Below, in pieces: positions 15,964-25,148 of a stretch of 64,000 nucleotides of DNA. The notes beneath the pieces are model-generated. The model did not search any database. It was not told the origin of the DNA and saw only the letters and a program-made list of their open reading frames with translations. Both the position numbers and the translations under genes were made by a program. The DNA is from Thermohalobaculum sp038534135 (GTDB lineage: Bacteria > Pseudomonadota > Alphaproteobacteria > Rhodobacterales > Rhodobacteraceae), in the NCBI GenBank assembly GCA_038534135.1, contig JBCAXJ010000002.1:62001-126000 (forward strand). Direction: 5' to 3'. How positions within the stretch are numbered: the first letter of the stretch is position 1; each line of letters opens with the position of its first letter.

Positions 15964-16404
15964 ATGAAACCAACAGATCTTCTGGCGATTGGAGAACTTG
16001 CAAAGCGGACCGGCCTCGCCGTCTCGGCTATTCGGTACTATGAAGAGCAGGGACTCGTGACGTCGTTCCGCAGCGCCGGTGGACAGCGCCGGTTCCTGCG
16101 GTCCGACATTCGCAGGCTGTCCTTCGTACGCATCGCGCAGGAGTTGGGCTTCCCGCTCGCAGCGATCCGCAAGCAACTCCAGACGTTGCCGGACGGGCGC
16201 ACGCCGACCCGCAAGGATTGGACCCGGATCAGCAAGGCGTTCCGCGCCGATATCGACGCGCGGATCGCGGCGCTCGAACGGCTCCGCGGGAACCTCGACG
16301 GATGCATTGCCTGCGGATGCCTGTCGCTCAGACGGTGTGCGCTCTACAATCCTCAGGACGTCGCGCGCAGCGAGGGTCCGGGGCCACGCCGGCTGATGCA
16401 GTGA
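15964..16404 (+). CDS. soxR: Redox-sensitive transcriptional activator SoxR
   Basis: MerR-family regulator of 146 residues. The winged-helix DNA-binding domain (LAIGELAKRTGLAVSAIRYY) is followed by a dimer helix and the [2Fe-2S] loop CIACGCLSLRRC with Cys114, Cys117, Cys119 and Cys125, the same spacing as in enterobacterial SoxR. No soxS is present, as expected outside enterics; the divergent VOC gene is the obvious target. It converges with the racemase gene that ends 12 bp away. Confidence 0.96.
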   Translation: MKPTDLLAIGELAKRTGLAVSAIRYYEEQGLVTSFRSAGGQRRFLRSDIRRLSFVRIAQELGFPLAAIRKQLQTLPDGRTPTRKDWTRISKAFRADIDARIAALERLRGNLDGCIACGCLSLRRCALYNPQDVARSEGPGPRRLMQ

Positions 16405-16415
16405 GGCTTGAGAAG

Positions 16416-17108
16416 TTAAACGGATACAGCGTGGTCGAGCGCAGCACGGGCAAGCAGCCTTGTCGAGTCGAGCGCTGGCATGCCCAGGTTGCTGTCGTCC
16501 AGAACAAGCGGCAGCTCGGTGCATCCGAGGACGACACCGTCGCACCCTCGGTCTCGCAACCCATGCGCAGACTTGATCAGGCGGTTGGTTGATGCGGCCA
16601 GAACCCGGCCGGGCACAAGCTCGTCCATGATGATGCGGCCGATCTCGGCCCGGTCGCCCTCATCCGGGACCAGCGCCTCCACCCCGCTGCCCGAAAGCGC
16701 TGTCGGATACAGATCGCTCTCCATCAGCCAGCGCGTTCCCAGGATACCAAGCCGATGAAGACCCAGCCGGGCCGCCTCGTCCGCGACAACATCCACGATG
16801 CTCAGCCAAGGCAGGGGTGAACGCCGCACCACCTGCGGCAGCGCCTGATGGATGGTGTTGTCGGGACAGATCAGGAAGTCCGCACCGGCGCGCGCCAGGA
16901 TCTCGGCTGACCCCAGCATCAGCTCAGCGATCCCTGCGACATCAGCTGCCTCGAGACAATCCACATAGTCCTGCAAGGACGGCGTGTGCAGCGTCACCTC
17001 GGGATGGCTGTGGCCGCCCAGACGCGCCGCACCTTCGGCGCAGATCGTCCGATAGCACAGCGAAGCGCCCTCGGCGGAACAGCCCACAATGCCGATATGC
17101 CCCGCCAT
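16416..17108 (-). CDS. Aspartate/glutamate racemase superfamily protein with altered first active site
   Basis: A 230-residue protein of the Asp/Glu/hydantoin racemase fold. The second catalytic Cys is present in LGCTELPLV, but the first active-site motif, normally CNT(A/M)H, reads PDNTIH, with Asp replacing Cys. The N-terminal GIVGCSAEG is likewise divergent. It may racemise an unusual substrate or catalyse a one-sided reaction such as decarboxylation. GCGGAGGCAAG before ATG 17108 sets the start; it is divergent from yidC. Confidence 0.78.
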   Translation of the reverse strand: MAGHIGIVGCSAEGASLCYRTICAEGAARLGGHSHPEVTLHTPSLQDYVDCLEAADVAGIAELMLGSAEILARAGADFLICPDNTIHQALPQVVRRSPLPWLSIVDVVADEAARLGLHRLGILGTRWLMESDLYPTALSGSGVEALVPDEGDRAEIGRIIMDELVPGRVLAASTNRLIKSAHGLRDRGCDGVVLGCTELPLVLDDSNLGMPALDSTRLLARAALDHAVSV

Positions 17109-17245
17109 CTTGCCTCCGCATGGTTGCCTGGGCAGATGCTCATCATACATGCGAGATAGGTGTTCGCGACAGGAAACCCTTGACCTGAGGGCGTTGGACC
17201 GTTTCAACGCCGCAGTGGATTCCCAAAGAGCGTTGGAGTGGCTGG

Positions 17246-19060
17246 ATGGGCCAGGATGATGGCAAGAACCTGATTTTGGCAGCGGTGCTGTCCATGCTGG
17301 TCGTGTTCGGCTGGATGGCGCTCTTCCCGCCTGCGCCGCCGCCCGAGCAACCGGCTGAACAGGCGCAAACGCAGACGGCCGACGGATCCGTGCCTGCCCC
17401 GATGGTCGAAGGTCAGCAGCCCGAGGAGGTTGTCGCCAAGTCCCGCGATGCAGCCGTTGCCGAAGACGCGCGCATTCCGATCTCCACCGAGGCCGTCAAG
17501 GGATCGATCCGGCTCGAAGGCGGTCGCATCGATGACCTGAAGCTGTTGAAATACAACGTGCGTCAGTACGACGAGAGCGAAAAGGTCGTGCTGCTCAGCC
17601 CGGCCGGGACGCCCGCACCCTACTATATCGACTATGGCTGGCAGCGCACGGCAGAGTCCGAAAAGATTGCCCTGCCGCGCGGCGACACACCCTGGCAGAT
17701 CGAAAGTGGAGGTACGCTCGGTGTGAACGAGCCTGTCACGCTGGTCTGGGACAATGGCGCGGGTCTGATCTTCCGGCGCATGATCTCGCTGGATGACGAG
17801 TACATGTTCAACATCTCGCAATCCGTCGAGAACACGACCGGCGAGCCTGTCAGCCTTGCGCCCTTTGGCAAGATTGTACGGACCGAGGGACCGTCTTCGA
17901 CCTGGATCTGGATCCTGCACGAAGGCGCTGTCGGACGGTTCGATGACGAACTGAAGGAACTCGACTACTCCGATCTGGACGACCTTCCGGTCAATCCGAA
18001 CACCACCGGCCAGTCCGAGACGACCCGGGTCGAGAACAACGGCTGGATGGGTTTCACCGACAAATACTGGATGTCGACCTTGATCCCACAGCCGGGGACG
18101 GGATTTGACGCGATCTACCAGACGTTCCAGCGCGGGAACATCCCCGAATACCAGGCGATTATGCGCAAGCCCGTCGTCAGTATCGCGCCGGGTGAAACGC
18201 ATTCCGTCGATACGATGCTGTTCGCCGGGGCCAAGGCATACGACACGCTCAAGGGCTACGAGGACAATCTTGGCATCGTCGACTTCATCGACGCCATCGA
18301 TTGGGGCTGGTTCTACTTTCTGACCAAGCCGATCTTCGTCGCGCTGCACTTCTTCCAGGGCCTGATCGGCAACATGGGCTGGGCAATCATCGCGCTGACC
18401 ATTGTCATCAAGACGATCCTCTTCCCGCTGGCGTGGAAGTCCTATGTCTCGATGTCCAAGATGAAGAAGCTTCAGCCGGAGATGGAGAAGCTCAAGGAAC
18501 GCGCGGGCGACGATCGCCAGAAGCTCCAGCAGGAGATGATGGCCCTCTACAAGAAAGAGAAGGTCAACCCCGCCTCTGGCTGTCTGCCGATCCTGCTGCA
18601 GATCCCTATCTTCTTCTCGCTCTACAAAGTGCTGTTCGTCACGATCGAGATTCGTCACGCCGAGTTCATGGGCTGGATCCACGATCTGTCGGCACCGGAC
18701 CCGACATCGGTCCTGAACCTGTTCGGGCTGCTGCCGTTTGCGACACCGGGGCCCGAGAGCATCTTCTTCATCTTCTCGATCGGGGTTTTCCCGATCCTGA
18801 TGGGGATTACGATGTGGCTGCAGCAGAAGCTGAACCCGGCCCCGACCGACCCGACGCAGGCGGCGATCTTCGCCTGGATGCCGTGGGTCTTCATGTTCAT
18901 GCTCGGCACGTTTGCATCCGGTCTGGTGATCTACTGGGTCGCGAACAACACGATCACGTTCATCCAGCAATACCTGATCATGCGAAGTCAGGGCGTGAAG
19001 GCCGACATCTTCGGGAACATCATGGCCAGCTTCAAGCGCAAGGAAGCGCCGGAGAAGTAA
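17246..19060 (+). CDS. yidC: Membrane protein insertase YidC
   Basis: Inner membrane insertase, 604 residues. The N-terminal anchor (KNLILAAVLSMLVVFGWMALF) is followed by a Pro/Glu/Gln-rich linker, the large periplasmic P1 domain (about 70-330) and five C-terminal helices carrying the 60KD_IMP domain with NPASGCLPILLQIPIFFSLY. The C-terminal tail is basic. It is 4 bp ahead of the first MOSC gene and probably heads an operon with the two MOSC genes and engB, as is common in Rhodobacterales. Confidence 0.97.
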   Translation: MGQDDGKNLILAAVLSMLVVFGWMALFPPAPPPEQPAEQAQTQTADGSVPAPMVEGQQPEEVVAKSRDAAVAEDARIPISTEAVKGSIRLEGGRIDDLKLLKYNVRQYDESEKVVLLSPAGTPAPYYIDYGWQRTAESEKIALPRGDTPWQIESGGTLGVNEPVTLVWDNGAGLIFRRMISLDDEYMFNISQSVENTTGEPVSLAPFGKIVRTEGPSSTWIWILHEGAVGRFDDELKELDYSDLDDLPVNPNTTGQSETTRVENNGWMGFTDKYWMSTLIPQPGTGFDAIYQTFQRGNIPEYQAIMRKPVVSIAPGETHSVDTMLFAGAKAYDTLKGYEDNLGIVDFIDAIDWGWFYFLTKPIFVALHFFQGLIGNMGWAIIALTIVIKTILFPLAWKSYVSMSKMKKLQPEMEKLKERAGDDRQKLQQEMMALYKKEKVNPASGCLPILLQIPIFFSLYKVLFVTIEIRHAEFMGWIHDLSAPDPTSVLNLFGLLPFATPGPESIFFIFSIGVFPILMGITMWLQQKLNPAPTDPTQAAIFAWMPWVFMFMLGTFASGLVIYWVANNTITFIQQYLIMRSQGVKADIFGNIMASFKRKEAPEK

Positions 19061-19064
19061 CGCT

Positions 19065-19823
19065 GTGACTTGGACGCTGGGCGAGATCTACCGGCACCCA
19101 GTGAAGAGTCTGGGCGAAGAGGCGCTGGACTCCGTGCGATTGACCACCGGACAGACGATGCCGTTTGACCGGGCGTGGGCCATCGCGCACGGCCGCAACG
19201 AATGGGATGATGCGGCGCCTGCGTGGCTGGCACCAGGACATCTGGTGAACCAAACCCACGTGCCGAAACTTGCGCAGATCGAGACCGGGTTCAATGAGGC
19301 GACCGGGATGCTGACCCTGCGCCATCCGGATCTGCCTTTCCTGAGGGTTCAACCTGGAACGCCCGAGGGAGACGCCGCATTGACCGAATGGATCGCACCG
19401 TTGGCAGACAATGCCCGGCCCGGCCCTTACCGGGTCTGTGCAGCCCCGGGCGTCGCGTTCACCGATTTCGAAGAGACACATCTCTCCATCGCCTCGACCC
19501 GATCGCGCGCGATCCTGGAACAGATCTGCGGGCAGAATTTCGAGAGCATTCGGTTCCGCATGAACCTCTGGCTGGACGGCATGGATCCGTGGGCTGAATT
19601 CGATCTGGTGGGGCGCGAGATCGAGATCGGTGCCGTACGCCTGCACGTCATAGACAGATGCCAGCGTTGCAATGCGACCAATGCTTCACCCGAAACCGGT
19701 CAGCGCGACGCCAAGATCCCGTCGACATTGCGCAAACGGTACGGGCACATAGATTTCGGCGTGTATGCCCAGGTGATCAGCGGTGGAGAGATCCGGCTGG
19801 GTGACTACGCAAGAGCGCTCTGA
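19065..19823 (+). CDS. MOSC domain protein, copy 1
   Basis: A 252-residue protein with the MOSC N-terminal beta-barrel (GEIYRHPVKSLGEEAL) and a C-terminal MOSC core in which RCQRCNATNASPETG contains the conserved Cys. MOSC proteins bind molybdenum cofactor and handle sulfur or reduce N-hydroxylated substrates. A GTG start 4 bp after the yidC stop is used. It is clearly paralogous to the next gene, from which it is separated by 107 bp. Confidence 0.88.
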   Translation: MTWTLGEIYRHPVKSLGEEALDSVRLTTGQTMPFDRAWAIAHGRNEWDDAAPAWLAPGHLVNQTHVPKLAQIETGFNEATGMLTLRHPDLPFLRVQPGTPEGDAALTEWIAPLADNARPGPYRVCAAPGVAFTDFEETHLSIASTRSRAILEQICGQNFESIRFRMNLWLDGMDPWAEFDLVGREIEIGAVRLHVIDRCQRCNATNASPETGQRDAKIPSTLRKRYGHIDFGVYAQVISGGEIRLGDYARAL

Positions 19824-19930
19824 TGCGCCGACACGCGGTCTCGCCGGGCCGTGCGATCACGGGGTGTAATGGCGAACGTTTCTGATAGCATCGCCGCGGT
19901 ACACTGGAATGCAGGTCAGGGAGTGACCCA

Positions 19931-20686
19931 ATGGATGGCAGCCTCGCCCACATCTTTCGCCACCCGGTCAAGTCACTGGGCATGGAGGCATTGGACGAGG
20001 TCGATCTCGCCAAGGGCAAGCCAATGCCATTTGACCGGCGCTGGGCCATCGCGCATGGCAATGCCGAGGATATCCGTGGTTGGGCGCGCGCGCGTAACTT
20101 CGTCAACCAGGCTTTCGTACCGCGCCTGGCGCAGATCGAAACTAAGTTCTCTCCTCGAAATCACCTGCTGGAACTGAGCCATCCGGACCTGCCGGACGTT
20201 GCCCTGCAACCTGGCTCGGCCGAGGGTGATGACATCCTCGCGGAGTGGATCACTTGGCTAACCGAAGGCAGTCCGCGCGAGGGCCCGTTCCTGATCCATG
20301 ATCTGCACGACAAAGGGGCGTATACAGATATTGAAGACGCACACATTTCGATCGCCTCGGAAAGCTCGCGCCGCGCGCTCTCGGAACATGCAGGTGCCGA
20401 GTTGCAGCATATCCGGTTCCGTATGAACCTTTGGATCGATGGGTTCGCACCCTATGCTGAACTAGATTGGGTCGGGCAGGAGATCGAGATTGGCGAGGCT
20501 CGGCTCAAGATCATCGACCGTGACCCCCGTTGCAACGCGACGACCGCGAACCCCCAGACCGGCAAGACCGATGTCGAAGTGCCGAAGCTGCTGCACGCCG
20601 AGTTCGGCCACACGGATTTTGGTGTCTATGCTCAGGTGGTGAAGTCCGGGCCGGTGCGCCAGGGTGATGTCGTGCGGCTAACCTGA
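19931..20686 (+). CDS. MOSC domain protein, copy 2
   Basis: A 251-residue paralogue of the preceding gene: both begin with I-x-RHPVKSLG-x-EALD-x-V and share RFRMNLW-x-DG and the GH-x-DFGVYAQV terminus. The Cys motif is RDPRCNATTANPQTG, one Cys fewer than copy 1. Active-site Cys is kept. Loss of one of the paired cysteines may mean different sulfur chemistry. engB starts 6 bp after the stop, so the yidC-MOSC-MOSC-engB order looks like one transcription unit. Confidence 0.88.
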   Translation: MDGSLAHIFRHPVKSLGMEALDEVDLAKGKPMPFDRRWAIAHGNAEDIRGWARARNFVNQAFVPRLAQIETKFSPRNHLLELSHPDLPDVALQPGSAEGDDILAEWITWLTEGSPREGPFLIHDLHDKGAYTDIEDAHISIASESSRRALSEHAGAELQHIRFRMNLWIDGFAPYAELDWVGQEIEIGEARLKIIDRDPRCNATTANPQTGKTDVEVPKLLHAEFGHTDFGVYAQVVKSGPVRQGDVVRLT

Positions 20687-20692
20687 CCTCGG

Positions 20693-21358
20693 ATGTCTTT
20701 GCAGCTCTCCTTCACCGTCGACCCGGAGCTGGAACCCGCGCAACTCGAGGCCGGGCGCATGCTGTTCGCGGGCGAGTGCACTTTCGTGAAGGGTGTTGTC
20801 GCGATGAACGGCCTGCCGTCGCCCGACCGGCAGGAGGTCTGCTTCGCCGGGCGGTCGAACGTTGGCAAATCGACGCTGATCAATGCCGTGACCGGGCGCA
20901 AGGCGCTGGCGCGGGCTTCGAACACGCCGGGCCGCACGCAAGAGATCAACTACTTTGCTCTGGGTGGCCCGTCCGGGCCGGGATATCTCGTCGACCTGCC
21001 GGGGTATGGCTTCGCAAAAGCGCCAACCGACAAGGTCGCGCGCTGGCAGGAACTGATCCGCTCGTATCTTGCGGGAAGGGTGACGCTGGGGCGGGCCTTT
21101 GTGCTGATCGACTCGCGGCATGGGATCAAGCAGGTCGATCATGACTATCTGGAACTGCTGGACCGCGCCGCAGTGGTGTTTCAGGTGGTGCTGACCAAGA
21201 CCGACAAGCTGAAGAAAGGCGCGCTCGAGACCGTGATCGAGCAGGTCAAAGGCGCCCTCGCCCAACATCCAGCCGCGTTCCCGGAGTTTTTGACGACGTC
21301 CTCCGAGACGGGGCAGGGAATACCCGAACTCCGCGCGACGATTCAGGGGTTGCTTTAA
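20693..21358 (+). CDS. engB: Ribosome biogenesis GTPase EngB (YsxC/YihA)
   Basis: A 221-residue TrmE-Era-EngA-EngB family GTPase needed for large-subunit assembly. G1 is GRSNVGKST (53-61), G2 the TPGRTQEINYF segment, G3 DLPGYGFA, G4 TKTD and G5 TSSETG. Length and motifs are normal. Location after yidC and the MOSC genes follows the usual alphaproteobacterial order. Confidence 0.97.
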   Translation: MSLQLSFTVDPELEPAQLEAGRMLFAGECTFVKGVVAMNGLPSPDRQEVCFAGRSNVGKSTLINAVTGRKALARASNTPGRTQEINYFALGGPSGPGYLVDLPGYGFAKAPTDKVARWQELIRSYLAGRVTLGRAFVLIDSRHGIKQVDHDYLELLDRAAVVFQVVLTKTDKLKKGALETVIEQVKGALAQHPAAFPEFLTTSSETGQGIPELRATIQGLL

Positions 21359-21422
21359 CCAGGCCCATTCCGGCGAGGGTTTGTTTTACGGACTGGTAAC
21401 CCCGTGCGCCCTAGCTGTTCTG

Positions 21423-21860
21423 ATGTGGAACACCCTCCGTCTGCTGCTGCCCGCGCTGATCCCGTCCTGGCGGTTCTTTCGAACGGTCGAGGCATCGCCG
21501 CGGGTCCAGTGGACACTGACCACCCGTGATGAGCATCCAACGGATTGGCAGGAATTCCGGCCCCGCCGAAACCGCCGCTCCGTCACAGAAGCAATCACGC
21601 AGTTGGTCTGGAACCCACGATGGAACGAAACGCTGTTTCTGGTGAGTTGTGCCGAGCGGATCGAGGTTACCGCCGAACCACACGCTGTTGCAGAGATTCA
21701 GCGCAGAGTTCTGGCTGATCTGCTCAGATCGGGCTCCGAAGCGCATGGCCAAGTCTTCCAGTTCCGGCTCGTCTTTGTTGATTGGAAGGACGGCGCTCAG
21801 CGGGAGCAGGTCGCCTTTCTCTCCAAGCCTCACATGGTCTCGGCAAAGGTCAGTTCGTGA
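21423..21860 (+). CDS. Hypothetical protein coupled to an HTTM-like gene
   Basis: A 145-residue protein with a hydrophobic N-terminus (LRLLLPALIPSW) that could be a membrane anchor and a mixed C-terminal domain containing a WNPRWNETLFL motif. No family recognised with certainty. Its stop overlaps the GTG start of the next gene (GTGA), indicating that the two products act together. Start ATG 21423 is chosen; the frame is open further back to a TTG at 21381, without a convincing ribosome site for either. Confidence 0.6.
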   Translation: MWNTLRLLLPALIPSWRFFRTVEASPRVQWTLTTRDEHPTDWQEFRPRRNRRSVTEAITQLVWNPRWNETLFLVSCAERIEVTAEPHAVAEIQRRVLADLLRSGSEAHGQVFQFRLVFVDWKDGAQREQVAFLSKPHMVSAKVSS

Positions 21861-22546
21861 CCGTGGACACCGCCATGCGGGCGACGGAGATCCTGCTCGC
21901 CCTCGTTTTTCTGCAACAAAGTGCAGAACACATGGCTTTGCACAGGGACGAACGGTTGCTGTTCCTGCCTCGCGCGGCGCTCAGCACACTGCTCCTCGCA
22001 GGCATTCATCCGAACCTGATGATCTGTGGCTTGATGCTGCACGCGCTGATCGTGCTTCACAGGTTTCAGGGGCCGTATAACGGCGGCAGCGACAAGCTGG
22101 GCTTGCTGATCCTGTTTTGCCTCACGATGGCGCATCTGGCACCGCCCGGTGTATGGCGTGAGCTGGCGCTGGCTTACCTGGCCGTTCAGGTTGTCCTGTC
22201 CTACTTCATTTCGGGCCAGATCAAGATCATGAACCCGGATTGGCGGAGTGGCCGGGCCCTGACCGATGTGTTCCGCTTCTCGGCCTACCCGGTCAGCGAG
22301 GACATGCGAGCCTTGGCGAACCGAACAAACCTGGTTTGGTCTGCGTCTTGGGGCGTGATGCTGTTCGAAGTGACGTTCCCGTTGGCGCTCCTGCATCCGG
22401 CGACCTTGATTGCAGCGCTCGGGATCGCCGTGATGTTCCACCTGGCTAACGCGGTCTTGTTCGGACTGAACCGCTTCGTCTGGATCTGGATCGCGTCCTA
22501 CCCGTCAATCCTGTGGCTTCAGGACCGGTTGATCGGGACTGCTTGA
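21857..22546 (+). CDS. HTTM-like multipass membrane protein
   Basis: A 229-residue polytopic protein with about six hydrophobic helices, resembling the horizontally transferred transmembrane (HTTM) domain related to vitamin K-dependent gamma-carboxylase. The YFISGQIKIMNPDWRSG segment and WIASYPSILWL near the end are notable. No catalytic function can be assigned. The GTG start at 21857 overlaps the previous stop; ATG 21875 is an alternative. The preceding small protein is its likely partner. Confidence 0.6.
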   Translation: MTVDTAMRATEILLALVFLQQSAEHMALHRDERLLFLPRAALSTLLLAGIHPNLMICGLMLHALIVLHRFQGPYNGGSDKLGLLILFCLTMAHLAPPGVWRELALAYLAVQVVLSYFISGQIKIMNPDWRSGRALTDVFRFSAYPVSEDMRALANRTNLVWSASWGVMLFEVTFPLALLHPATLIAALGIAVMFHLANAVLFGLNRFVWIWIASYPSILWLQDRLIGTA

Positions 22547-22559
22547 GCTCGCAAAGACG

Positions 22560-23357
22560 TCAGACGAATATGATGGAAACGGGCGGCAGATCGGGTCCCT
22601 GTAACTGGGTTGACCAGCTTTCACCCGGCGCGATCGGGTACGCATCGGTCAGCGTGCCGGTCGTGATGATCTCACCTCGACCCAGCGGCGGGTTGATCTC
22701 ATCCCCGGCCAGCAGACCCACCAGATGGCTCATTGCCTTCAACGGTCCGCCCAACACGTTCTCGGAAGATCCGGTCTCCACCTCCGTGCCATTGCGCATC
22801 AACGTGCAGGTGAAACCGCCGAGCGGGCCGAGCAGATCCGGCGTCACAACGCACCGCTCCGCCAGCAGCAGCGCGCCATGCAGTCCTCCGGCGCAGACCG
22901 TGTCGGGCGCCTGGAACTTCCAGCCCGGATAAGGCGACTGGACGATCTCGACGCAATGCGCCACCCATTCGCAGCACGCCAAAAGGGCCGCATCGTCCAT
23001 CCCGGGTTCGGGAGGTCGCGCCAGGCAAAACGCAATCTCCGGCTCGATGCGCGGTTCGTGCAGACCGTCCAGCGAGAACTCGGAGACCTCGGTCAGGTTG
23101 AACACCGTCTGGTCCCACATGTCGCCCCAGATCGGCCCATCGACATTGTAGATCGGCCAGATCGTGCGGTTGGTGAAACCGATCTTGCGCCCGGCATGGG
23201 TCTCGCCCCGCGCCTCGCGCTGACCTCGCATCGCCGCGGTGACGCCATAAGCGTCCGCAAGAGAAGGCCCTCCCCGCGCTGAGAACGGCTGGATCGCTTC
23301 GCCCGTATCAAATGCGTTCAGCACCTCGAGCGCGATCTCTTCCGGTTCGAAGATCAT
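22560..23357 (-). CDS. 2-keto-4-pentenoate hydratase / FAH-superfamily enzyme
   Basis: A 265-residue enzyme of the MhpD-like fumarylacetoacetase superfamily. Visible features are GRKIGFTN, EPRIEPEIAF with the acidic metal ligands, the GWKFQAPDTVCAGGLHGAL block and PLGRGEIITTGTLTD. Such enzymes hydrate 2-hydroxy-dienoates in aromatic catabolism or act as decarboxylases. Its ATG overlaps the pyrG stop as TGATG, so it is translated from the same mRNA, an odd pairing with CTP synthesis; no other catabolic genes are adjacent. Confidence 0.82.
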   Translation of the reverse strand: MIFEPEEIALEVLNAFDTGEAIQPFSARGGPSLADAYGVTAAMRGQREARGETHAGRKIGFTNRTIWPIYNVDGPIWGDMWDQTVFNLTEVSEFSLDGLHEPRIEPEIAFCLARPPEPGMDDAALLACCEWVAHCVEIVQSPYPGWKFQAPDTVCAGGLHGALLLAERCVVTPDLLGPLGGFTCTLMRNGTEVETGSSENVLGGPLKAMSHLVGLLAGDEINPPLGRGEIITTGTLTDAYPIAPGESWSTQLQGPDLPPVSIIFV

Positions 23358-24997
23358 CAGACCAACCTGCTCTGCTCGACGGCGGCACGGATAAAATCGG
23401 CGAACAGCGGGTGCGGATCGAGCGGTTTGGACTTCAGCTCCGGATGGAACTGCACGCCGATGAACCAGGGATGGTCCGGGATCTCGACAATTTCCGGCAA
23501 TCGACCATCCGGCGACATACCGGAAAACCGCAGACCCACCTGTTCCAGTTGATCGCGATAGTCGATGTCGACCTCGTAACGGTGGCGATGGCGCTCGGAG
23601 ATCGTCGTCTCCCCGTAGATCTGCGCCACCTGGCTGCCTTCGGCGAGCACCGCGTTGTACGCACCCAGTCGCATCGTTCCGCCCTTGTCGTCGGTAATCT
23701 CGCGCTGGATGGTGCGGTTGCCCTCGACCCATTCCTTCAGGTGATAGACGATCGGCGTGAACCTCCGCTCGCCTGCCTCGTGATCGAATTCCTCCGAGCC
23801 TGCGTCAACGACATCGGCCAGATTGCGCGCCGCTTCGATCACTGCCATCTGCATCCCCAGGCAGATGCCAAGATAGGGCACCTTGCGTTCCCGCGCGAAC
23901 TGGGCTGCCAGGATCTTGCCCTCGGTCCCGCGTTCACCGAACCCGCCGGGCACAAGAATTCCGTGAAAGCCTTCCAGATGCGGTGCCGGATCCTCGCGTT
24001 CGAAAATCTCCGCATCCAGCCATTGCGACTCGACCCGCACGCCATTGGCGATACCGCCATGGGTCAGGGCCTCGGCCAAAGACTTATAGGCATCCTCCAA
24101 CTGCGTGTACTTGCCGACGACGGCGATGCGCACATGCCCGTCAGGCTGATAGACGCGGTGTTTCACCGCGTCCCAGGCCGAGAGATCCGGCTTGGATGGA
24201 TCCATCCCGAAGGCATCCATCACGGCCCAGTCCAGCCCAACCGCGTGATAGGCCAACGGAGCCTCGTAGATCGATTTCAGGTCCATCGCCGGGATCACGG
24301 CGCCCGTCCGAACATTGCAAAATTGCGCGATCTTGGCGCGCTCGCGATCCTCGATCGGCTGTTCCGTCCGGCAGAGCAGCACGTCCGGCGCGATCCCGAT
24401 CGAGCGCAATTCCTTGACCGAGTGCTGGGTCGGTTTGGTCTTCAGCTCACGCGACGCGGCCAGATACGGCAGCAGCGTCAGGTGGAGGAAGATGCACGCC
24501 CCGCGCGGGCGCTCTTGCGCGAACTGTCGGATCGCCTCGAAGAACGGCAGACCCTCGATATCGCCGACCGTGCCGCCGATCTCGCACAGCATGAAATCGG
24601 TTTCGTCCTCGCCAATCTCGATGAAGCGTTTGATCTCGTCGGTGACGTGCGGGATCACCTGGATCGTCTGCCCGAGATAACCGCCCTTGCGCTCACGATC
24701 GAGTACGGTCTGATAGATCCGCCCGGACGATACTGAATCCGTTCTCCGTGCCGCAACCCCGGTGAAGCGCTCGTAATGCCCCAGATCGAGATCCGTCTCG
24801 GCGCCGTCATCGGTGACAAAGACCTCGCCATGTTCGAAGGGCGACATCGTGCCCGGATCGACATTCAGATAGGGATCGAGCTTGCGCAGACGGACGGAAT
24901 GCCCGCGCGCCTGCAACAGGGCCCCGAGCGCCGCAGAGGCCAAGCCTTTGCCGAGACTGGAGACAACGCCACCAGTTATGAAAACGAAACGTGCCAT
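23357..24997 (-). CDS. pyrG: CTP synthase
   Basis: Makes CTP from UTP, ATP and glutamine; 546 residues, normal length. The N-terminal amidoligase domain begins MARFVFITGGVVSSLGKGLASA; FEHGEVFVTDDGAETDLDLGHYERF follows. The glutaminase domain (about 290-546) has GGFGERG, the nucleophile in YLGICLGMQMA and the His/Glu pair in QFHPE. No secG was seen immediately upstream, where many relatives carry it; 24998-25148 holds nothing recognisable. Confidence 0.98.
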   Translation of the reverse strand: MARFVFITGGVVSSLGKGLASAALGALLQARGHSVRLRKLDPYLNVDPGTMSPFEHGEVFVTDDGAETDLDLGHYERFTGVAARRTDSVSSGRIYQTVLDRERKGGYLGQTIQVIPHVTDEIKRFIEIGEDETDFMLCEIGGTVGDIEGLPFFEAIRQFAQERPRGACIFLHLTLLPYLAASRELKTKPTQHSVKELRSIGIAPDVLLCRTEQPIEDRERAKIAQFCNVRTGAVIPAMDLKSIYEAPLAYHAVGLDWAVMDAFGMDPSKPDLSAWDAVKHRVYQPDGHVRIAVVGKYTQLEDAYKSLAEALTHGGIANGVRVESQWLDAEIFEREDPAPHLEGFHGILVPGGFGERGTEGKILAAQFARERKVPYLGICLGMQMAVIEAARNLADVVDAGSEEFDHEAGERRFTPIVYHLKEWVEGNRTIQREITDDKGGTMRLGAYNAVLAEGSQVAQIYGETTISERHRHRYEVDIDYRDQLEQVGLRFSGMSPDGRLPEIVEIPDHPWFIGVQFHPELKSKPLDPHPLFADFIRAAVEQSRLV

Positions 24998-25148
24998 GCT
25001 CGGTCCCCGCGGAGCTTTGATGTTTTTGTGAATGCCCTGAAGGACACCCTGTATGTGGTTCCACGGGATTTAAGAGATACTAGATTCGGTGGCGGGCGTC
25101 CAGCGGTGGCTTCAACCGACGGCAGATTTTCGGGCAGAGCCCACGGGT

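Noticed and set aside
17204..18970. Minus-strand open frame of 588 codons opposite yidC
   Set aside because: Composition is Arg/Asp/His repetitive and no motif is present; yidC on the other strand is certain.
24998..25148. secG upstream of pyrG
   Set aside because: Expected from related genomes, but no frame with SecG-like helices is present in this gap.
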